A stretch of 64,000 nucleotides of DNA from Aminobacter aganoensis (GCF_014206975.1 NZ_JACHOU010000023.1:1-64000); one strand, 5' to 3'. Positions 18,055 through 26,250 are shown, counted from the stretch's first letter. Notes: generated by a model not told the origin, from the letters alone. Numbers and translations: made by a program.

Positions 18055-18243
18055 GCGGCAAATGCAACCAGCTTTGCTTCGGGTGTTGGTGATACCGCGC
18101 TGATGGCCCTCACAAGCGGCACTACGGATCGGTCTTTACAAAATGGTTGCCGGGGTCGCGACGGCATTGAGCAACGCCGACTTTACCAACACCACAACTT
18201 TGGTCATTTCCGGGACCTATCAAACGTCTGACGCCGCTGCGTA
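18055..18243 (+). pseudogene. Second, degraded copy of the tail-spike C-terminal module
   Basis: The translation shows NATSFASGVGDTALMALTSG, then after a one-base frame change LYKMVAGVATALSNADFTNT and a stop after TYQTSDAAA. It parallels the end of the spike at 15913-16082 (SGVGDTMLTASMG, IYKLSAGAVTALTHADITNT). The copy begins right after the methyltransferase stop, so GT61 and the methyltransferase are bracketed by two versions of the same spike end. Confidence 0.7.
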
Positions 18244-18322
18244 GTAGAAGCGTCAGGATTTCACATGGTTCTGTATTGTCTTCTTCGACATTTCTCGCCT
18301 ATGCGACGGCAGCGGAGGGGCT

Positions 18323-19414
18323 ATGCATTCCAGTCAGAATTCGCGCATTCGCGCGCTCGACGCCTTGCGTGGCATCGCCTCCGCATCCGTCGTTCTTCAG
18401 CACACATATGACATTCACTCGTTCCCAGCCCCGCAATGGATCAGATGGCTGGTGGGTGAGAGCTTCGGTGTGCCGCTCTTCTTTGCGGTTAGCGCCTTCT
18501 GTCTGTACTACGCGATGGAGCGGCATGATTCTCAATCGCAGTCGGCCATCGTCTTTTATTTAAGACGGTTTTTCCGCATCGCGCCGCTGTTTTATGCCCT
18601 GCTGCTGCTCTATGTGGCATTCCTCTACTGGCGATTTGGCCTGAATGCTCCGCAGACCTCTCTCCTGCTCAGTATGCTGTTTGTGTTCAATTTCTTTGAG
18701 GGCGAGCAGGCCGGTATTGTCTGGGCAAGTTGGACAATCGGCGTCGAGATGGCCTTTTACGCGGTGTTTCCACTTATCTTTGCCATCGTAAAGACTCCCT
18801 GGCGGGCGAGTGCGATGTTCGTCGGCTTCATCGTGTTGTCCGAGGCCGTGCTCGTATTGCTTCCAAGCTTCGTGGCCGACCCAGCGGCATACTGGAAGCT
18901 CTCTGTTTTCCGGCACCTGCCGATCTTCGGCGCAGGGATTGTCGCCTACCAGGTCGGAGTGCTGTTCTATCACCGGCGTAATGCCCTGTGGATTGGGGCG
19001 TCGTGCCTGCTGGCTGCGCTAGCCTTCATCATATTGTGGCGTTGGGGCGTGCTGGGTCGTTGGGAGCATCACGGCAAGGCTGCCGCCGCGGGATTGGCGG
19101 TATTGGGTTGCTACCTCTGTCCCCTACGGGCGATTGTCAACCGCCTGACAGTGGCGCTTGGGACGATCAGCTACTCTCTCTACCTGGTGCATGCGCCGAT
19201 CATCTACTATTCACGGTGGGTATATGATGCGGTCTATGCCCTGTCTCTGCCGGCGGCTCTCACTTTTGTCCTCTGCGCGGTCATTTCATTCGCTTTTTCT
19301 GTCCCCCTGGCCTGTGCGTTCTACTTGCTCGTAGAGCGGCCCGGAAACCGGCTGGGCCGGTTTGCCGCGTCGTCGCTGAGTTCATGGCGCCAGCGATACG
19401 TGCCCGCCAATTGA
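18323..19414 (+). CDS. Acyltransferase family 3 (AT3) membrane protein, OafA/ExoZ type
   Basis: A 363-residue multispanning protein with about ten hydrophobic segments. The N-terminal signature is RIRALDALRGIASASVVLQH, containing the conserved R and the H of AT3 acyltransferases; SYSLYLVHAPIIYY near the C-terminus is also typical. The family moves acetyl or succinyl groups across the inner membrane onto sugars of O-antigen, exopolysaccharide or Nod factor. GGAGGGG lies just upstream of the ATG at 18323. Prophage-borne members change the host O-antigen (seroconversion), which fits its place in this island. ExoZ/ExoH-like decoration of the neighbouring exopolysaccharide is an alternative. Confidence 0.85.
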   Translation: MHSSQNSRIRALDALRGIASASVVLQHTYDIHSFPAPQWIRWLVGESFGVPLFFAVSAFCLYYAMERHDSQSQSAIVFYLRRFFRIAPLFYALLLLYVAFLYWRFGLNAPQTSLLLSMLFVFNFFEGEQAGIVWASWTIGVEMAFYAVFPLIFAIVKTPWRASAMFVGFIVLSEAVLVLLPSFVADPAAYWKLSVFRHLPIFGAGIVAYQVGVLFYHRRNALWIGASCLLAALAFIILWRWGVLGRWEHHGKAAAAGLAVLGCYLCPLRAIVNRLTVALGTISYSLYLVHAPIIYYSRWVYDAVYALSLPAALTFVLCAVISFAFSVPLACAFYLLVERPGNRLGRFAASSLSSWRQRYVPAN

Positions 19415-19605
19415 CGACTCCGCGCTGACGCCATCGATGTCCCGATCTGAATTTTGCGCACATAGCATGGTCCATCGGATAGAGGACGTCGACAACCAGC
19501 AGACCAAGGACCTGCATCCGCGCGACGATGATCACGGCGAGGTAGATCCAGTCTTCCAGCTGAATTTGGGCAGCACCTCAACCGCCTCCTCAATGCAGCA
19601 GCGGC

Positions 19606-20238
19606 TTAGGGGCGCTTGAAGTCGTTTACCATCTCGGGGCGCGAAACTCTTTTGAACGCGCTCCGAAATCTACTTGCCCTGATGTTCGGGAAAATCGGCG
19701 CGAGCTTAGCAAACAGATATTCTTTGTCCTTCGTGATACGGGGGAAGCTGACAAAGGTTGTGGGGATATCATTGCGCACGAGGGCGTCAACGACTGCTGC
19801 AAACTTATGAGCCAGCACATCCGCTTGATCTGTCCCGCGATCCGTTCCCCACAAACCGCCGGCTACAGCGATCCCATCGGCCGTTCCTGTGGTCTGTGTC
19901 TGCACAAGCTTACGGCTGGCGGCAGCGCTTGAAATGTCGCGCACCGGCACAATGACATGCCTGAATTCGAACCCGGCAGCCAACAGGTCATCCATGTGAT
20001 CGCATAGGAACGGGCTCTTGACGATCGTAGGGCCGGTTGGATCGAAGATATCCCACTCCAGGCCAGCCCTAGCGGTTGCGAAGTAACTCGAACCATCGTC
20101 CTCATGAAAGCCTGTATCGAGTCCCAATTCTGTAAGAAGCTGCATCAGGAAGGTGGTTCCTGCCCGACCTGTTCCGGTAATGTATACACGCCCAGTTTCC
20201 GCAGGGCCAAAAAGCCCGCGCAATTTCTTCAGCAACAT
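19606..20238 (-). CDS. Sulfotransferase-like P-loop protein
   Basis: A 210-residue protein. The frame is open further upstream, but the ATG at 20238 has GGGAG about 8 bases before it and starts a coherent domain. YITGTGRAGTTFLMQLL is the 5'-phosphosulfate-binding loop of sulfotransferases and VPVRDISSAAASR fits the 3'-phosphate-binding segment. The family transfers sulfate from PAPS to sugars or lipids. In rhizobia sulfated Nod factors and lipopolysaccharides are known, so a surface-glycan substrate is plausible. The distant similarity could also mean another P-loop transferase. The preceding truncated methyltransferase on the same strand suggests a former operon damaged by deletion. Confidence 0.65.
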   Translation of the reverse strand: MLLKKLRGLFGPAETGRVYITGTGRAGTTFLMQLLTELGLDTGFHEDDGSSYFATARAGLEWDIFDPTGPTIVKSPFLCDHMDDLLAAGFEFRHVIVPVRDISSAAASRKLVQTQTTGTADGIAVAGGLWGTDRGTDQADVLAHKFAAVVDALVRNDIPTTFVSFPRITKDKEYLFAKLAPIFPNIRASRFRSAFKRVSRPEMVNDFKRP

Positions 20239-20287
20239 TTTCGCAGCTCCCACGATCGCAGGCAGAAAAGCCACAAACTGCCAGTGG

Positions 20288-20573
20288 GGACAAGGCATAG
20301 GTGGAACTCTTTGACCTGGCCGCTCAGGACGAGCCCAATCTCTTTGGCACCGTTTCCGCAGCCAACCGATACGGCCTTGCCGATAGGTGAAGCGAACTCG
20401 GCTAGCCGACGGTGGAAACCGGCATGTGCTCCATCGATAGGCTGTCCGCAGACCCGTTGATTGATGTGGCGGATTACGGTGGGCGACTGCCACCAGCGAG
20501 CCCTGTTGGCGACACGCGGTGCATTGTCCCAAAACTTTGCTGCGCGGGCCGTGGCCTTATCCATGGTTGTCAC
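20288..20573 (-). pseudogene. N-terminal fragment of a SAM-dependent methyltransferase
   Basis: About 95 residues beginning MTTMDKATARAAKFWDNAPR and continuing RWWQSPTVIRHINQRVCG to KAVSVGCGNGAKEI (SAM motif I), after which similarity stops and the frame runs out in unrelated residues. These are the first third of a class I methyltransferase of about 260 residues or more. The rest has been deleted and replaced by the start region of the sulfotransferase-like gene. Confidence 0.7.
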
Positions 20574-20664
20574 TCCCCTTTGGCAACTCGGTAAAACATA
20601 GGGTCTGGAAGTACAACCTTAAGCCTACAAGGCTGGGACGCTGACACCCACAATGGTGCATCAA

Positions 20665-20905
20665 CATGACGGTTCGCGTTTCTACGCGGCCTTGCGTGCG
20701 CTCATCCGGCGTGTTCGGTACCTTTTTCGCAAAGCCAGGTCGACGGCACCGAGCGCATGCTCGACGAGGCGCAGCGCCGTGGCACGTCGTTGAGGCATCT
20801 GGCCTACATCTTGTCGACCGCCTACCAGGAGACGGCGCACACCATGCAGCCGATCCGCGAGAGGGGCGGCGAGGGCCAAACGACGGCGGCATTTAAGATT
20901 TCGAC
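20665..20905 (+). pseudogene. Phage endolysin (chitinase-like) N-terminal remnant
   Basis: Two frames must be joined. One gives DGSRFYAALRALIRR; the other gives SQSQVDGTERMLDEAQRR and LRHLAYILSTAYQETAHTMQ, then PIRERGGEG. The combination is the usual start of phage cell-wall hydrolases related to glycoside hydrolase 19 proteins. The catalytic remainder is gone. It supports a lysis module having existed at the right side of the prophage. Confidence 0.65.
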
Positions 20906-21096
20906 GGCCCGGAAATCGCCGATGCCGGACGGAAGACCAAGTATCATTTTGTGTTTTGGCAACACTTCAAAGGTGAACTTAGGAATTGTCAATAAATTTC
21001 TCGACCGTATGTTGTGTTCTGCTGGGGGGTAAGTTCGAAGATTGTTGTGAAGAATTTTATGCTAACGAACGTATTTTGCTCTGGATATCAGGAATT

Positions 21097-21216
21097 TTTC
21101 GGGCTGAGTACAGATACACGGATTGTGGTGATCTGAACATCGGCGATGGACTCGGGAGTGGCAGCTTCGCCTTCAAGGCGAACGATGCTCGTGTCGGGTT
21201 GGCATACAAGTTTTAA
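21097..21216 (+). pseudogene. Outer-membrane beta-barrel protein, C-terminal remnant
   Basis: The last 39 residues read FRAEYRYTDCGDLNIGDG ... NDARVGLAYKF with a terminal phenylalanine, as in Omp25/Omp31-like porin-family proteins of Rhizobiales. Upstream of residue F the frame has no similarity to a barrel, so only the last strands remain. It may be a recombination scar, possibly of a former host gene. Confidence 0.55.
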
Positions 21217-21590
21217 GCCATGATGTTTCCAACCCCGGCACTTACACGGGCGCTTAGTGCACGGGATGGCGAACTAAAGGTGGATTGGAAGCAAGGCCAA
21301 CTCATATCCGACCGACGCTTGAGCTTCACGCTTCAGATGCACCACGGTGCCAGGTTGGCCGGTGCAGTTCTCCGAGAAGATGTGCTGCCGCCGCTTTTCC
21401 GACATGCGGCGACGTAGAGTTTTCGCGGTCATCGCGTCACCCTTTGTGTCGCGTTCCATGTCGCGTCGGCTGGCCGTGCGCCAGTGGAAACGCTTGGAAC
21501 CAAGGGAATTCCGTTGCAACATGGTGCATCAAAGAAGCGGCCGAATGGGTGGCGCTCTAGGCCTCTAAGTCTTTGATTTTACTGAAAAAA
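21217..21590. other. Gene-poor end of the island
   Basis: No gene can be supported with confidence. A short minus-strand frame (21274-21522) encodes a basic peptide with an internal MTAKTLRRRMSEKRRQHIF start but matches nothing I recognise. Tandem tgtcgcg motifs at 21444-21468 resemble those beside the integrase fragment at 14251-14271, which may be traces of a second integrase end. Confidence 0.3.
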
Positions 21591-21610
21591 GAAGTGGTAG
21601 CGGGAGAGGG
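21591..21610 (+). repeat. Right attachment-site repeat (attR-like) within tRNA-Met
   Basis: Identical 20-mer to 14170-14189. It includes the last 16 bases of the tRNA gene, including the encoded CCA, and 4 bases downstream of it, so the insertion left the tRNA gene intact. Confidence 0.75.
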
Positions 21611-21671
21611 ACTTGAACCCCCGACCCCAGGATTATGATTCCCGTGCTCTAACCAACTGAGCTACCCCGCC
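21595..21671 (-). tRNA. tRNA-Met (CAT), elongator type
   Basis: The minus strand reads GGCGGGGTAGCTCAGTTGG at the 5' end, with anticodon loop ATCATAA (CAT), a T-loop TTCAAGT flanked by a five-pair stem, and an encoded CCA at the 3' end; 77 bases. It closely resembles alphaproteobacterial elongator tRNA-Met. A CAT anticodon could also belong to tRNA-Ile2 with modified C34, but the body matches Met. It is the integration target of the island on its 3' side. Confidence 0.93.
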
Positions 21672-21913
21672 AGGGCCGGCGAAAGTCCAACTTTTCCACC
21701 CACGGATGGGGCAGGCGTCGAAGCGTTCGCCAAGGTCGGGCGGATATAAGGTTGGCAGGGCGAGCCTGTCAAGCATGGATGACGCCTTCATCTGGGAAAT
21801 TCGCAAGCTGCCGTTTGGTCATGCCTTGGGCCGTTATGGCGCAGGCGGCGGGGTTGAGTTAGAGCGGCCCGGACATTATGTCTGCCGACATAAATCCCCC
21901 TGGAAAGAGCCTA

Positions 21914-22867
21914 ATGAATCCGCGTATTGCAGTCCTTGGATGCGGCTATTGGGGCGGTAATCACATCCGCACCCTGAAGTCGCTCGGTGCCCTTCATGCC
22001 GTCTCCGACGTCGATCCGGCCCGGGCCGAACGTTTCGCCGCCGAACATGGCTGCCTGGCGCTGACGCCGGACGAGCTGTTTGCGCGCGCCGACGTCGACG
22101 CCATCGTCATGGCGCTGCCGCCGCAATTCCACGCCGATTTCGCGATTCGGGCGGTCGAAGCCGGCAAGGACGTGCTGGTCGAAAAGCCGATCGCCCTGAC
22201 CGTGCCCGACGCCGAGCGCGCGGTGCAGGCGGCGCGCGACAATGGCCGCGTGTTCATGACCGGCCATGTGCTGCGCTTCCACCCGGCCTTCGAAGGGCTC
22301 AAGGCGCTGGTAGACAAGGGCGAACTCGGCGAGGTCGGCTACATCCATTCGCATCGCCTCGGCCTCGGCAAGTTCCATGCTGAGAACGACGCGCTGTGGG
22401 ATCTGGCGCCGCACGATCTGTCGATGATCCTGGCGATCACCGGCACGGCACCGATCGAGGTGCGCGGCGAGGGTGCCGCCGTGCTCAATCACCTCAGCGA
22501 TTTCGCCCACCTGCACATGCGCTTCCCCAATGGCCTGCGCGGCCATCTGTTCGCCTCGCGGCTCAATCCCTATCGCGAGCGCCGGTTGACGGTGGTCGGC
22601 ACCAAGGGCATGGCGGTGTTCGACGACGTCGAGCCGCAAGAGCGCAAGCTTGCGCTGTATCGTCATGCGGTGTGGCAGGACGAAGGCCAGTGGACGTCGA
22701 CGATGAACGAGCCGACCTATATCCCGCTTGAAAACGCGATGCCGCTGACGCGCGAGCTCGAGCACTTCATCCATTGCATCCAGACGCGTGAGGAGCCGCG
22801 CACCGGCGCCGACGAGGCGCTGGGCGTACTCAGGATCCTGACGGCGGGCACGGTTACGCACGACTGA
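21914..22867 (+). CDS. Gfo/Idh/MocA-family oxidoreductase
   Basis: A 317-residue NAD(P)-dependent dehydrogenase. The Rossmann motif IAVLGCGYWGGNHI opens the protein, VEKPIALTV is the conserved catalytic-lysine EKP motif, and LAPHDLSMIL carries the conserved aspartate/histidine region. Members oxidise or isomerise sugars, including UDP-sugars of surface polysaccharides. The ATG at 21914 is preceded by GGAAAGAG and is preferred over an earlier in-frame ATG. Substrate unknown; closeness to the exopolysaccharide locus before the island inserted (the two would be neighbours without it) suggests a sugar nucleotide. Confidence 0.82.
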   Translation: MNPRIAVLGCGYWGGNHIRTLKSLGALHAVSDVDPARAERFAAEHGCLALTPDELFARADVDAIVMALPPQFHADFAIRAVEAGKDVLVEKPIALTVPDAERAVQAARDNGRVFMTGHVLRFHPAFEGLKALVDKGELGEVGYIHSHRLGLGKFHAENDALWDLAPHDLSMILAITGTAPIEVRGEGAAVLNHLSDFAHLHMRFPNGLRGHLFASRLNPYRERRLTVVGTKGMAVFDDVEPQERKLALYRHAVWQDEGQWTSTMNEPTYIPLENAMPLTRELEHFIHCIQTREEPRTGADEALGVLRILTAGTVTHD

Positions 22868-22909
22868 GCAGCGCGACCAGCGAGGTGCCGCCCGCGTTCC
22901 GTCCCGCCT

Positions 22910-23245
22910 TCAATAGGCAGGGACGCTGAAGGCAGGAAATCGCAGGGAGTCGCCGCGGCACTCGTGCCACGTCATTTGGGCATTGGCCTGTGCCTTCGTC
23001 CCCAGGCACCAGTTCCTTTCGTTGAGGGCCAAGCCGTAGACGGATCGCGACAGGCAGGCGGCGGCCACCTTGACGTCACCGCCGTTGGCGCCGCGGCAAA
23101 GCGCGTTGCTGGCCTGCCACAGCTCAATCAGTTCCGGAACGGCTTCGGTGGCGTCCGGAAAACGCCATCCGGATGATTGTGCGATTGCGCCGGCCGGAAC
23201 GAGGGACAGTGCGAGGCCGAAAAGACGGAACAGCAGGCGGGTCAT
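22910..23245 (-). CDS. Small secreted protein of unknown function
   Basis: A 111-residue protein with a clear signal peptide (MTRLLFRLFGLALSLVPAGAIA, cleavage near AIA-QS) and four cysteines in the mature part (CRGANG, CLSRS, CLGTK, CRGDS), suggesting two disulfides in the periplasm. It overlaps the upstream small membrane-protein gene by ATGA, so the two form an operon. I do not recognise a family. Confidence 0.65.
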   Translation of the reverse strand: MTRLLFRLFGLALSLVPAGAIAQSSGWRFPDATEAVPELIELWQASNALCRGANGGDVKVAAACLSRSVYGLALNERNWCLGTKAQANAQMTWHECRGDSLRFPAFSVPAY

Positions 23246-23487
23246 TGCAGCCTCTTCTTGTTCTGCTTCCTGATCACCAGGATTGAAAAGACGGCCAGCG
23301 CCAGGATGTAGAAGGCCACGCCAAGCGATGGCATCACGTACACCAGGGCTACCAATTCACAGGTTCCGTCCTGGCAGGTGCCGAGCCAGCCGGCATCGGC
23401 AACTCCGAGTCCGATGGCCAAAGCAAGCCCGAGACTCATCGCCAGTGTCACTGCCAGCGCTGCAACGCGCCGCAAGGAAACAAGCAC
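23242..23487 (-). CDS. Small membrane protein of unknown function
   Basis: An 81-residue protein with two hydrophobic segments (VAALAVTLAMSLGLALAIGL and a second near the C-terminus, LGVAFYILALAVFSILVI) and a short loop with two cysteines (GTCQDGTCE). A perfect AGGAGG four bases before a GTG at 23487 fixes the start; an earlier in-frame ATG has no ribosome site. Co-operonic with the secreted cysteine protein downstream, so the pair may act together at the inner membrane. Confidence 0.65.
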   Translation of the reverse strand: MLVSLRRVAALAVTLAMSLGLALAIGLGVADAGWLGTCQDGTCELVALVYVMPSLGVAFYILALAVFSILVIRKQNKKRLQ

Positions 23488-23580
23488 ATTACCTCCTGGA
23501 TGGCCCGATCTCCGCCCAGGCCGGATCATACGGCCGAAAAAGGCGAGAGGGTGACGGCGCCACGTCGCGGGGGCGACCCG

Positions 23581-23949
23581 TCAGCCGAGCAGCCACCAGC
23601 CGGCAAGGGCGAGGGCCGCCAGCCACACCAGGACGACGAAGGCGAGACCGGCCAGGCTGCGCGGCCTGGCATTGATCTCGGTTGCCTGTGCACGGAAGCG
23701 GGCCATCAGTTCGGCCGGGATCATGCGGATTACCAGCCAGATGCCCAACGGTACGATCAGCAGGTCGTCGAGATAGCCGAGGACGGGCACGAAATCGGGA
23801 ATGAGATCGATGGGGCTCAGCGCATAGGCAGCGACGCAGGCGGCGGCCACGCGGGCAAGCCATGGCGTCAGCGGGCTGCGGGCGGCGAGATAGAGCGCCA
23901 CGACGTCGCGCTTGAGAAGCCGCGCCCAGCGCTTGGCCGCTTCGAGCAT
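23581..23949 (-). CDS. DUF1232 (YkvA-family) membrane protein
   Basis: A 122-residue protein with the DUF1232 core AYALSPIDLIPDFVPVLGYL followed by DDLLIVPLGIW, and a C-terminal hydrophobic segment. The family is small, membrane-associated and of unknown function. Twelve bases separate it from the mnmA stop, on the same strand, so it may be co-transcribed with mnmA. Confidence 0.82.
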   Translation of the reverse strand: MLEAAKRWARLLKRDVVALYLAARSPLTPWLARVAAACVAAYALSPIDLIPDFVPVLGYLDDLLIVPLGIWLVIRMIPAELMARFRAQATEINARPRSLAGLAFVVLVWLAALALAGWWLLG

Positions 23950-23961
23950 GGGATGTCGCGC

Positions 23962-25152
23962 TTATTCCGCGGCGATGGAGCCGGGCGTCGCGGCCAGCCG
24001 CGACAGCATGGCTTCGGCATCCGCATGGCGCTCCGAGCGCTCGATGAAGCCGCCGCCGAAGACGCGCGCCTCGTTGCCCTCGTCGGAATAGAGCACGCAG
24101 GCCTGGCCCGGCGCGATGCCCGACTCGCCGTCGACGAGCTCGACCCAGGTGGCGCCGTCTTTATGGTGCAGCACGACAGGGCGCGGCGGGCGCGACGAGC
24201 GCACCTTGGCATGAAGTTCCAGGCCTCCGGCCGGCACCGCCGACAGGGCGCCGTCTCCGAGCCAGTTCATGCCGCGCAGGAAGATCTTGTGCGTCTCCAG
24301 CGCCTCGCGCGGGCCAACGACGACACGCGCGCGCTCGGCATCGATATGGACGACGTAGAGCGGCTCGCCCGAGGCGATGCCGATGCCGCGGCGCTGGCCG
24401 ATGGTGTAGCGCAGGATGCCCTCATGGCGGCCAAGCACCCGGCCGTCGATATGGACGATGTCGCCGGGATTGGCCGCCGAGGGCCTGAGTTTGGCGATGA
24501 TGTCGGAATATTTGCCCTGCGGCACGAAGCAGATGTCCTGGCTGTCTTGCTTGGCGGCGACCGTCAGGCCCATGCGCTCGGCCGCGGCGCGAACGTCGGG
24601 CTTCGACATGCCGCCGAGCGGAAAGCGCAGATAGTCGATCTGCTCCTGGGTGGTGGCAAACAGGAAATAGCTCTGGTCGCGGTCGGCGTCGACCGGACGG
24701 TACAGCGCGCGGTGGGCGCCGTTCTGCTTGGAGCGGATGTAGTGGCCGGTGGCGAGCGCATCGGCGCCGAGCTCGCGCGCGGTGGCGAGCAGGTCGGCAA
24801 ACTTGACGGTCTGGTTGCACGACACGCAAGGGATCGGCGTCTCGCCGGCGACATAGCTTTCGGCGAAGGGATCGATCACCGCCTTGCGGAAGCGCTCTTC
24901 ATAGTCGAGCACGTAATGTGGGATGCCGAGCGTCTCGGAGACGCGGCGGGCGTCGGCGATGTCCTGGCCGGCGCAGCACGAGCCGGCGCGATGGGTGGCC
25001 GCGCCATGGTCGTAGAGTTGCAGCGTGACGCCGACGACGTCGTAGCCTTCCTGTTTGAGCAGGCCTGCCACGACGGAAGAGTCGACACCGCCCGACATGG
25101 CTACAACCACGCGGGTGTCTTCGGGGCGTCCGGGCAGGTCCAGGCTGTTCAT
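23962..25152 (-). CDS. mnmA: tRNA-specific 2-thiouridylase MnmA
   Basis: A 396-residue enzyme with PP-loop [17 protein letters not shown] near the N-terminus and the two catalytic cysteines in [12 protein letters not shown] and [18 protein letters not shown] is also conserved. It thiolates U34 of tRNA-Glu, Gln and Lys using ATP and a persulfide donor. The length is slightly more than the 360-370 usual in enterobacteria and normal for Rhizobiales. Confidence 0.95.
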   Translation of the reverse strand: MNSLDLPGRPEDTRVVVAMSGGVDSSVVAGLLKQEGYDVVGVTLQLYDHGAATHRAGSCCAGQDIADARRVSETLGIPHYVLDYEERFRKAVIDPFAESYVAGETPIPCVSCNQTVKFADLLATARELGADALATGHYIRSKQNGAHRALYRPVDADRDQSYFLFATTQEQIDYLRFPLGGMSKPDVRAAAERMGLTVAAKQDSQDICFVPQGKYSDIIAKLRPSAANPGDIVHIDGRVLGRHEGILRYTIGQRRGIGIASGEPLYVVHIDAERARVVVGPREALETHKIFLRGMNWLGDGALSAVPAGGLELHAKVRSSRPPRPVVLHHKDGATWVELVDGESGIAPGQACVLYSDEGNEARVFGGGFIERSERHADAEAMLSRLAATPGSIAAE

Positions 25153-25349
25153 CGGGATTGCGTTCCGCTGTCTTTAGGTCGGCTGCATGCCAATGGCTGC
25201 AATATAGGTCAAGCCTCGCCGCAGTGCCACCCGCACCGGGCCGATGCGCCTTTTTCCGGCGCGCAATCAGGCAACTGGGCAGATGGTTAAATTGCGGACG
25301 GAGAGTCTAACGATCCGTTCACGTTCGTTACTTAGCTCTTAGTAGACGC

Positions 25350-25364
25350 TTAGGCAATTTTTAA
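25350..25364 (+). promoter_or_regulatory. CtrA-box-like site upstream of sciP
   Basis: TTAG followed by 7 bases (gcaattt) and TTAA fits the TTAA-N7-TTAA pattern bound by CtrA with one mismatch. It lies 57 bases before the sciP start. In Caulobacter sciP transcription is activated by CtrA, so the site fits the expected circuit. Binding here is inferred. Confidence 0.5.
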
Positions 25365-25421
25365 AGCTGTGGCGCTAGTGTGGCAGGTGATTGGGTCTTT
25401 GAGTTTTTAGTAGAGAGTACG

Positions 25422-25697
25422 ATGACCGATCTGGTTAGACCGCGTGTCAAATATGTTATCGGGCCGGACGGCAGCCCGCTTACGATTGCCGATCTGCCCC
25501 CGACCAACACGCGCCGGTGGGTCATCCGCCGCAAAGCGGAAGTGGTCGCAGCGGTCAGGGGAGGGTTGCTCAGTCTCGACGAAGCGTGCCAACGCTACAA
25601 GTTGACGACCGAGGAGTTTCTGTCCTGGCAGGCTTCCATTGACGAATACGGCCTTGCCGGCCTGCGCACCACGCGCATCCAGCAATACCGTCATTGA
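25422..25697 (+). CDS. sciP: SciP (DUF1153), small CtrA inhibitory protein
   Basis: A 91-residue helix-turn-helix protein: MTDLVRPRVKYVIGPDGSPL, then RRKAEVVAAVRGGLLSLDEA and the second helix pair ending GLAGLRTTRIQQYR. This matches SciP/DUF1153, which in Caulobacter binds CtrA at promoters and blocks transcription in G1. The ATG at 25422 gives the standard family start; the frame is open 14 codons earlier without similarity. A CtrA-box-like site lies upstream and a strong terminator downstream, so it is probably monocistronic. Confidence 0.92.
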   Translation: MTDLVRPRVKYVIGPDGSPLTIADLPPTNTRRWVIRRKAEVVAAVRGGLLSLDEACQRYKLTTEEFLSWQASIDEYGLAGLRTTRIQQYRH

Positions 25698-25724
25698 CAC
25701 CGGCCGTAACGGCCAACCAACAAG

Positions 25725-25750
25725 AAAGGGTGCGGCTTGCCGCACCCTTT
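25725..25750 (+). terminator. Rho-independent terminator after sciP
   Basis: A perfect 11-base stem (aaagggtgcgg / ccgcacccttt) with a 4-base loop is followed by TTCGTTTG, 27 bases after the sciP stop. The A-run on its left side could let it work in both directions for the convergent pqiA-like gene. Confidence 0.85.
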
Positions 25751-25788
25751 TTCGTTTGAGCAAGGGTTTCCCCGGCATCCGACGCCAG

Positions 25789-26250
25789 TCACCGGGCTGC
25801 CTCCTGCGTCGGCCGATGCTTGATGGCGGCGGAAGCGGTTGCCGTCAGGACCACCGATGCCGCGAAGAACCACAGGCCGGGCTTGGTAAAGGCGGTGGCG
25901 AGGCCCGATGTCTTTGCCGCAAAGATCACCAGCGCCACCAGGATCACGTCGAGCATCGACCAGTTGGACAGGGCGCGAAACCAGGCGGGAACGCCGGTGC
26001 CCGGATGCCCATAGGCAGCGTTGTGCAACAGGCCGAGCTTAAGGGCCGGAAAGGCCACTGAAAACAGCGCAACGATCGTGGCCAGCAGCCAATCGCCGCC
26101 GCGCCAAAGGGCCGAGATCATGCCGATCAGCGAAGGTTCTTCGGAGAAGAAATAGAGCCGATCGACGTGGATCAGCGGCAGAACGAGGCCGAACGCGAAG
26201 CAGGCGGACGCTGCAAACAGGATCAGGGGCAAGAGCGAGCGCATCGCCAA
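25789..26250 (-). CDS. Paraquat-inducible protein A (PqiA) family membrane protein
   Basis: A 153-residue protein with four hydrophobic segments. LVLPLIHVDRLYFFSEEPSL and WSMLDVILVALVIFAAKTS are typical of the PqiA domain, here a single copy rather than the two of E. coli PqiA. The E. coli protein works with MCE proteins in envelope lipid transport; no MCE gene is adjacent here. ATG at 26244 is an alternative start. Confidence 0.75.
   Translation of the reverse strand: MAMRSLLPLILFAASACFAFGLVLPLIHVDRLYFFSEEPSLIGMISALWRGGDWLLATIVALFSVAFPALKLGLLHNAAYGHPGTGVPAWFRALSNWSMLDVILVALVIFAAKTSGLATAFTKPGLWFFAASVVLTATASAAIKHRPTQEAAR

Larger units (their letters stand above)
14170..21610. mobile_element. 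Decayed prophage/genomic island at tRNA-Met
   Basis: About 7.4 kb bounded by the 20-bp direct repeat, with the intact tRNA at the right end and its 3' end facing the island, as expected for tyrosine-recombinase integration. The contents are an integrase C-terminal fragment, a broken tail-spike gene, a second spike C-terminal copy, an endolysin remnant, a beta-barrel remnant and four apparently intact surface-glycan modification genes. Base composition drops: lines 17401-17460 and 16501-16560 are 28/60 and 30/60 G+C by hand count, against 40/60 for 22141-22200. No intact integrase remains, so it is probably immobile. Confidence 0.8.
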
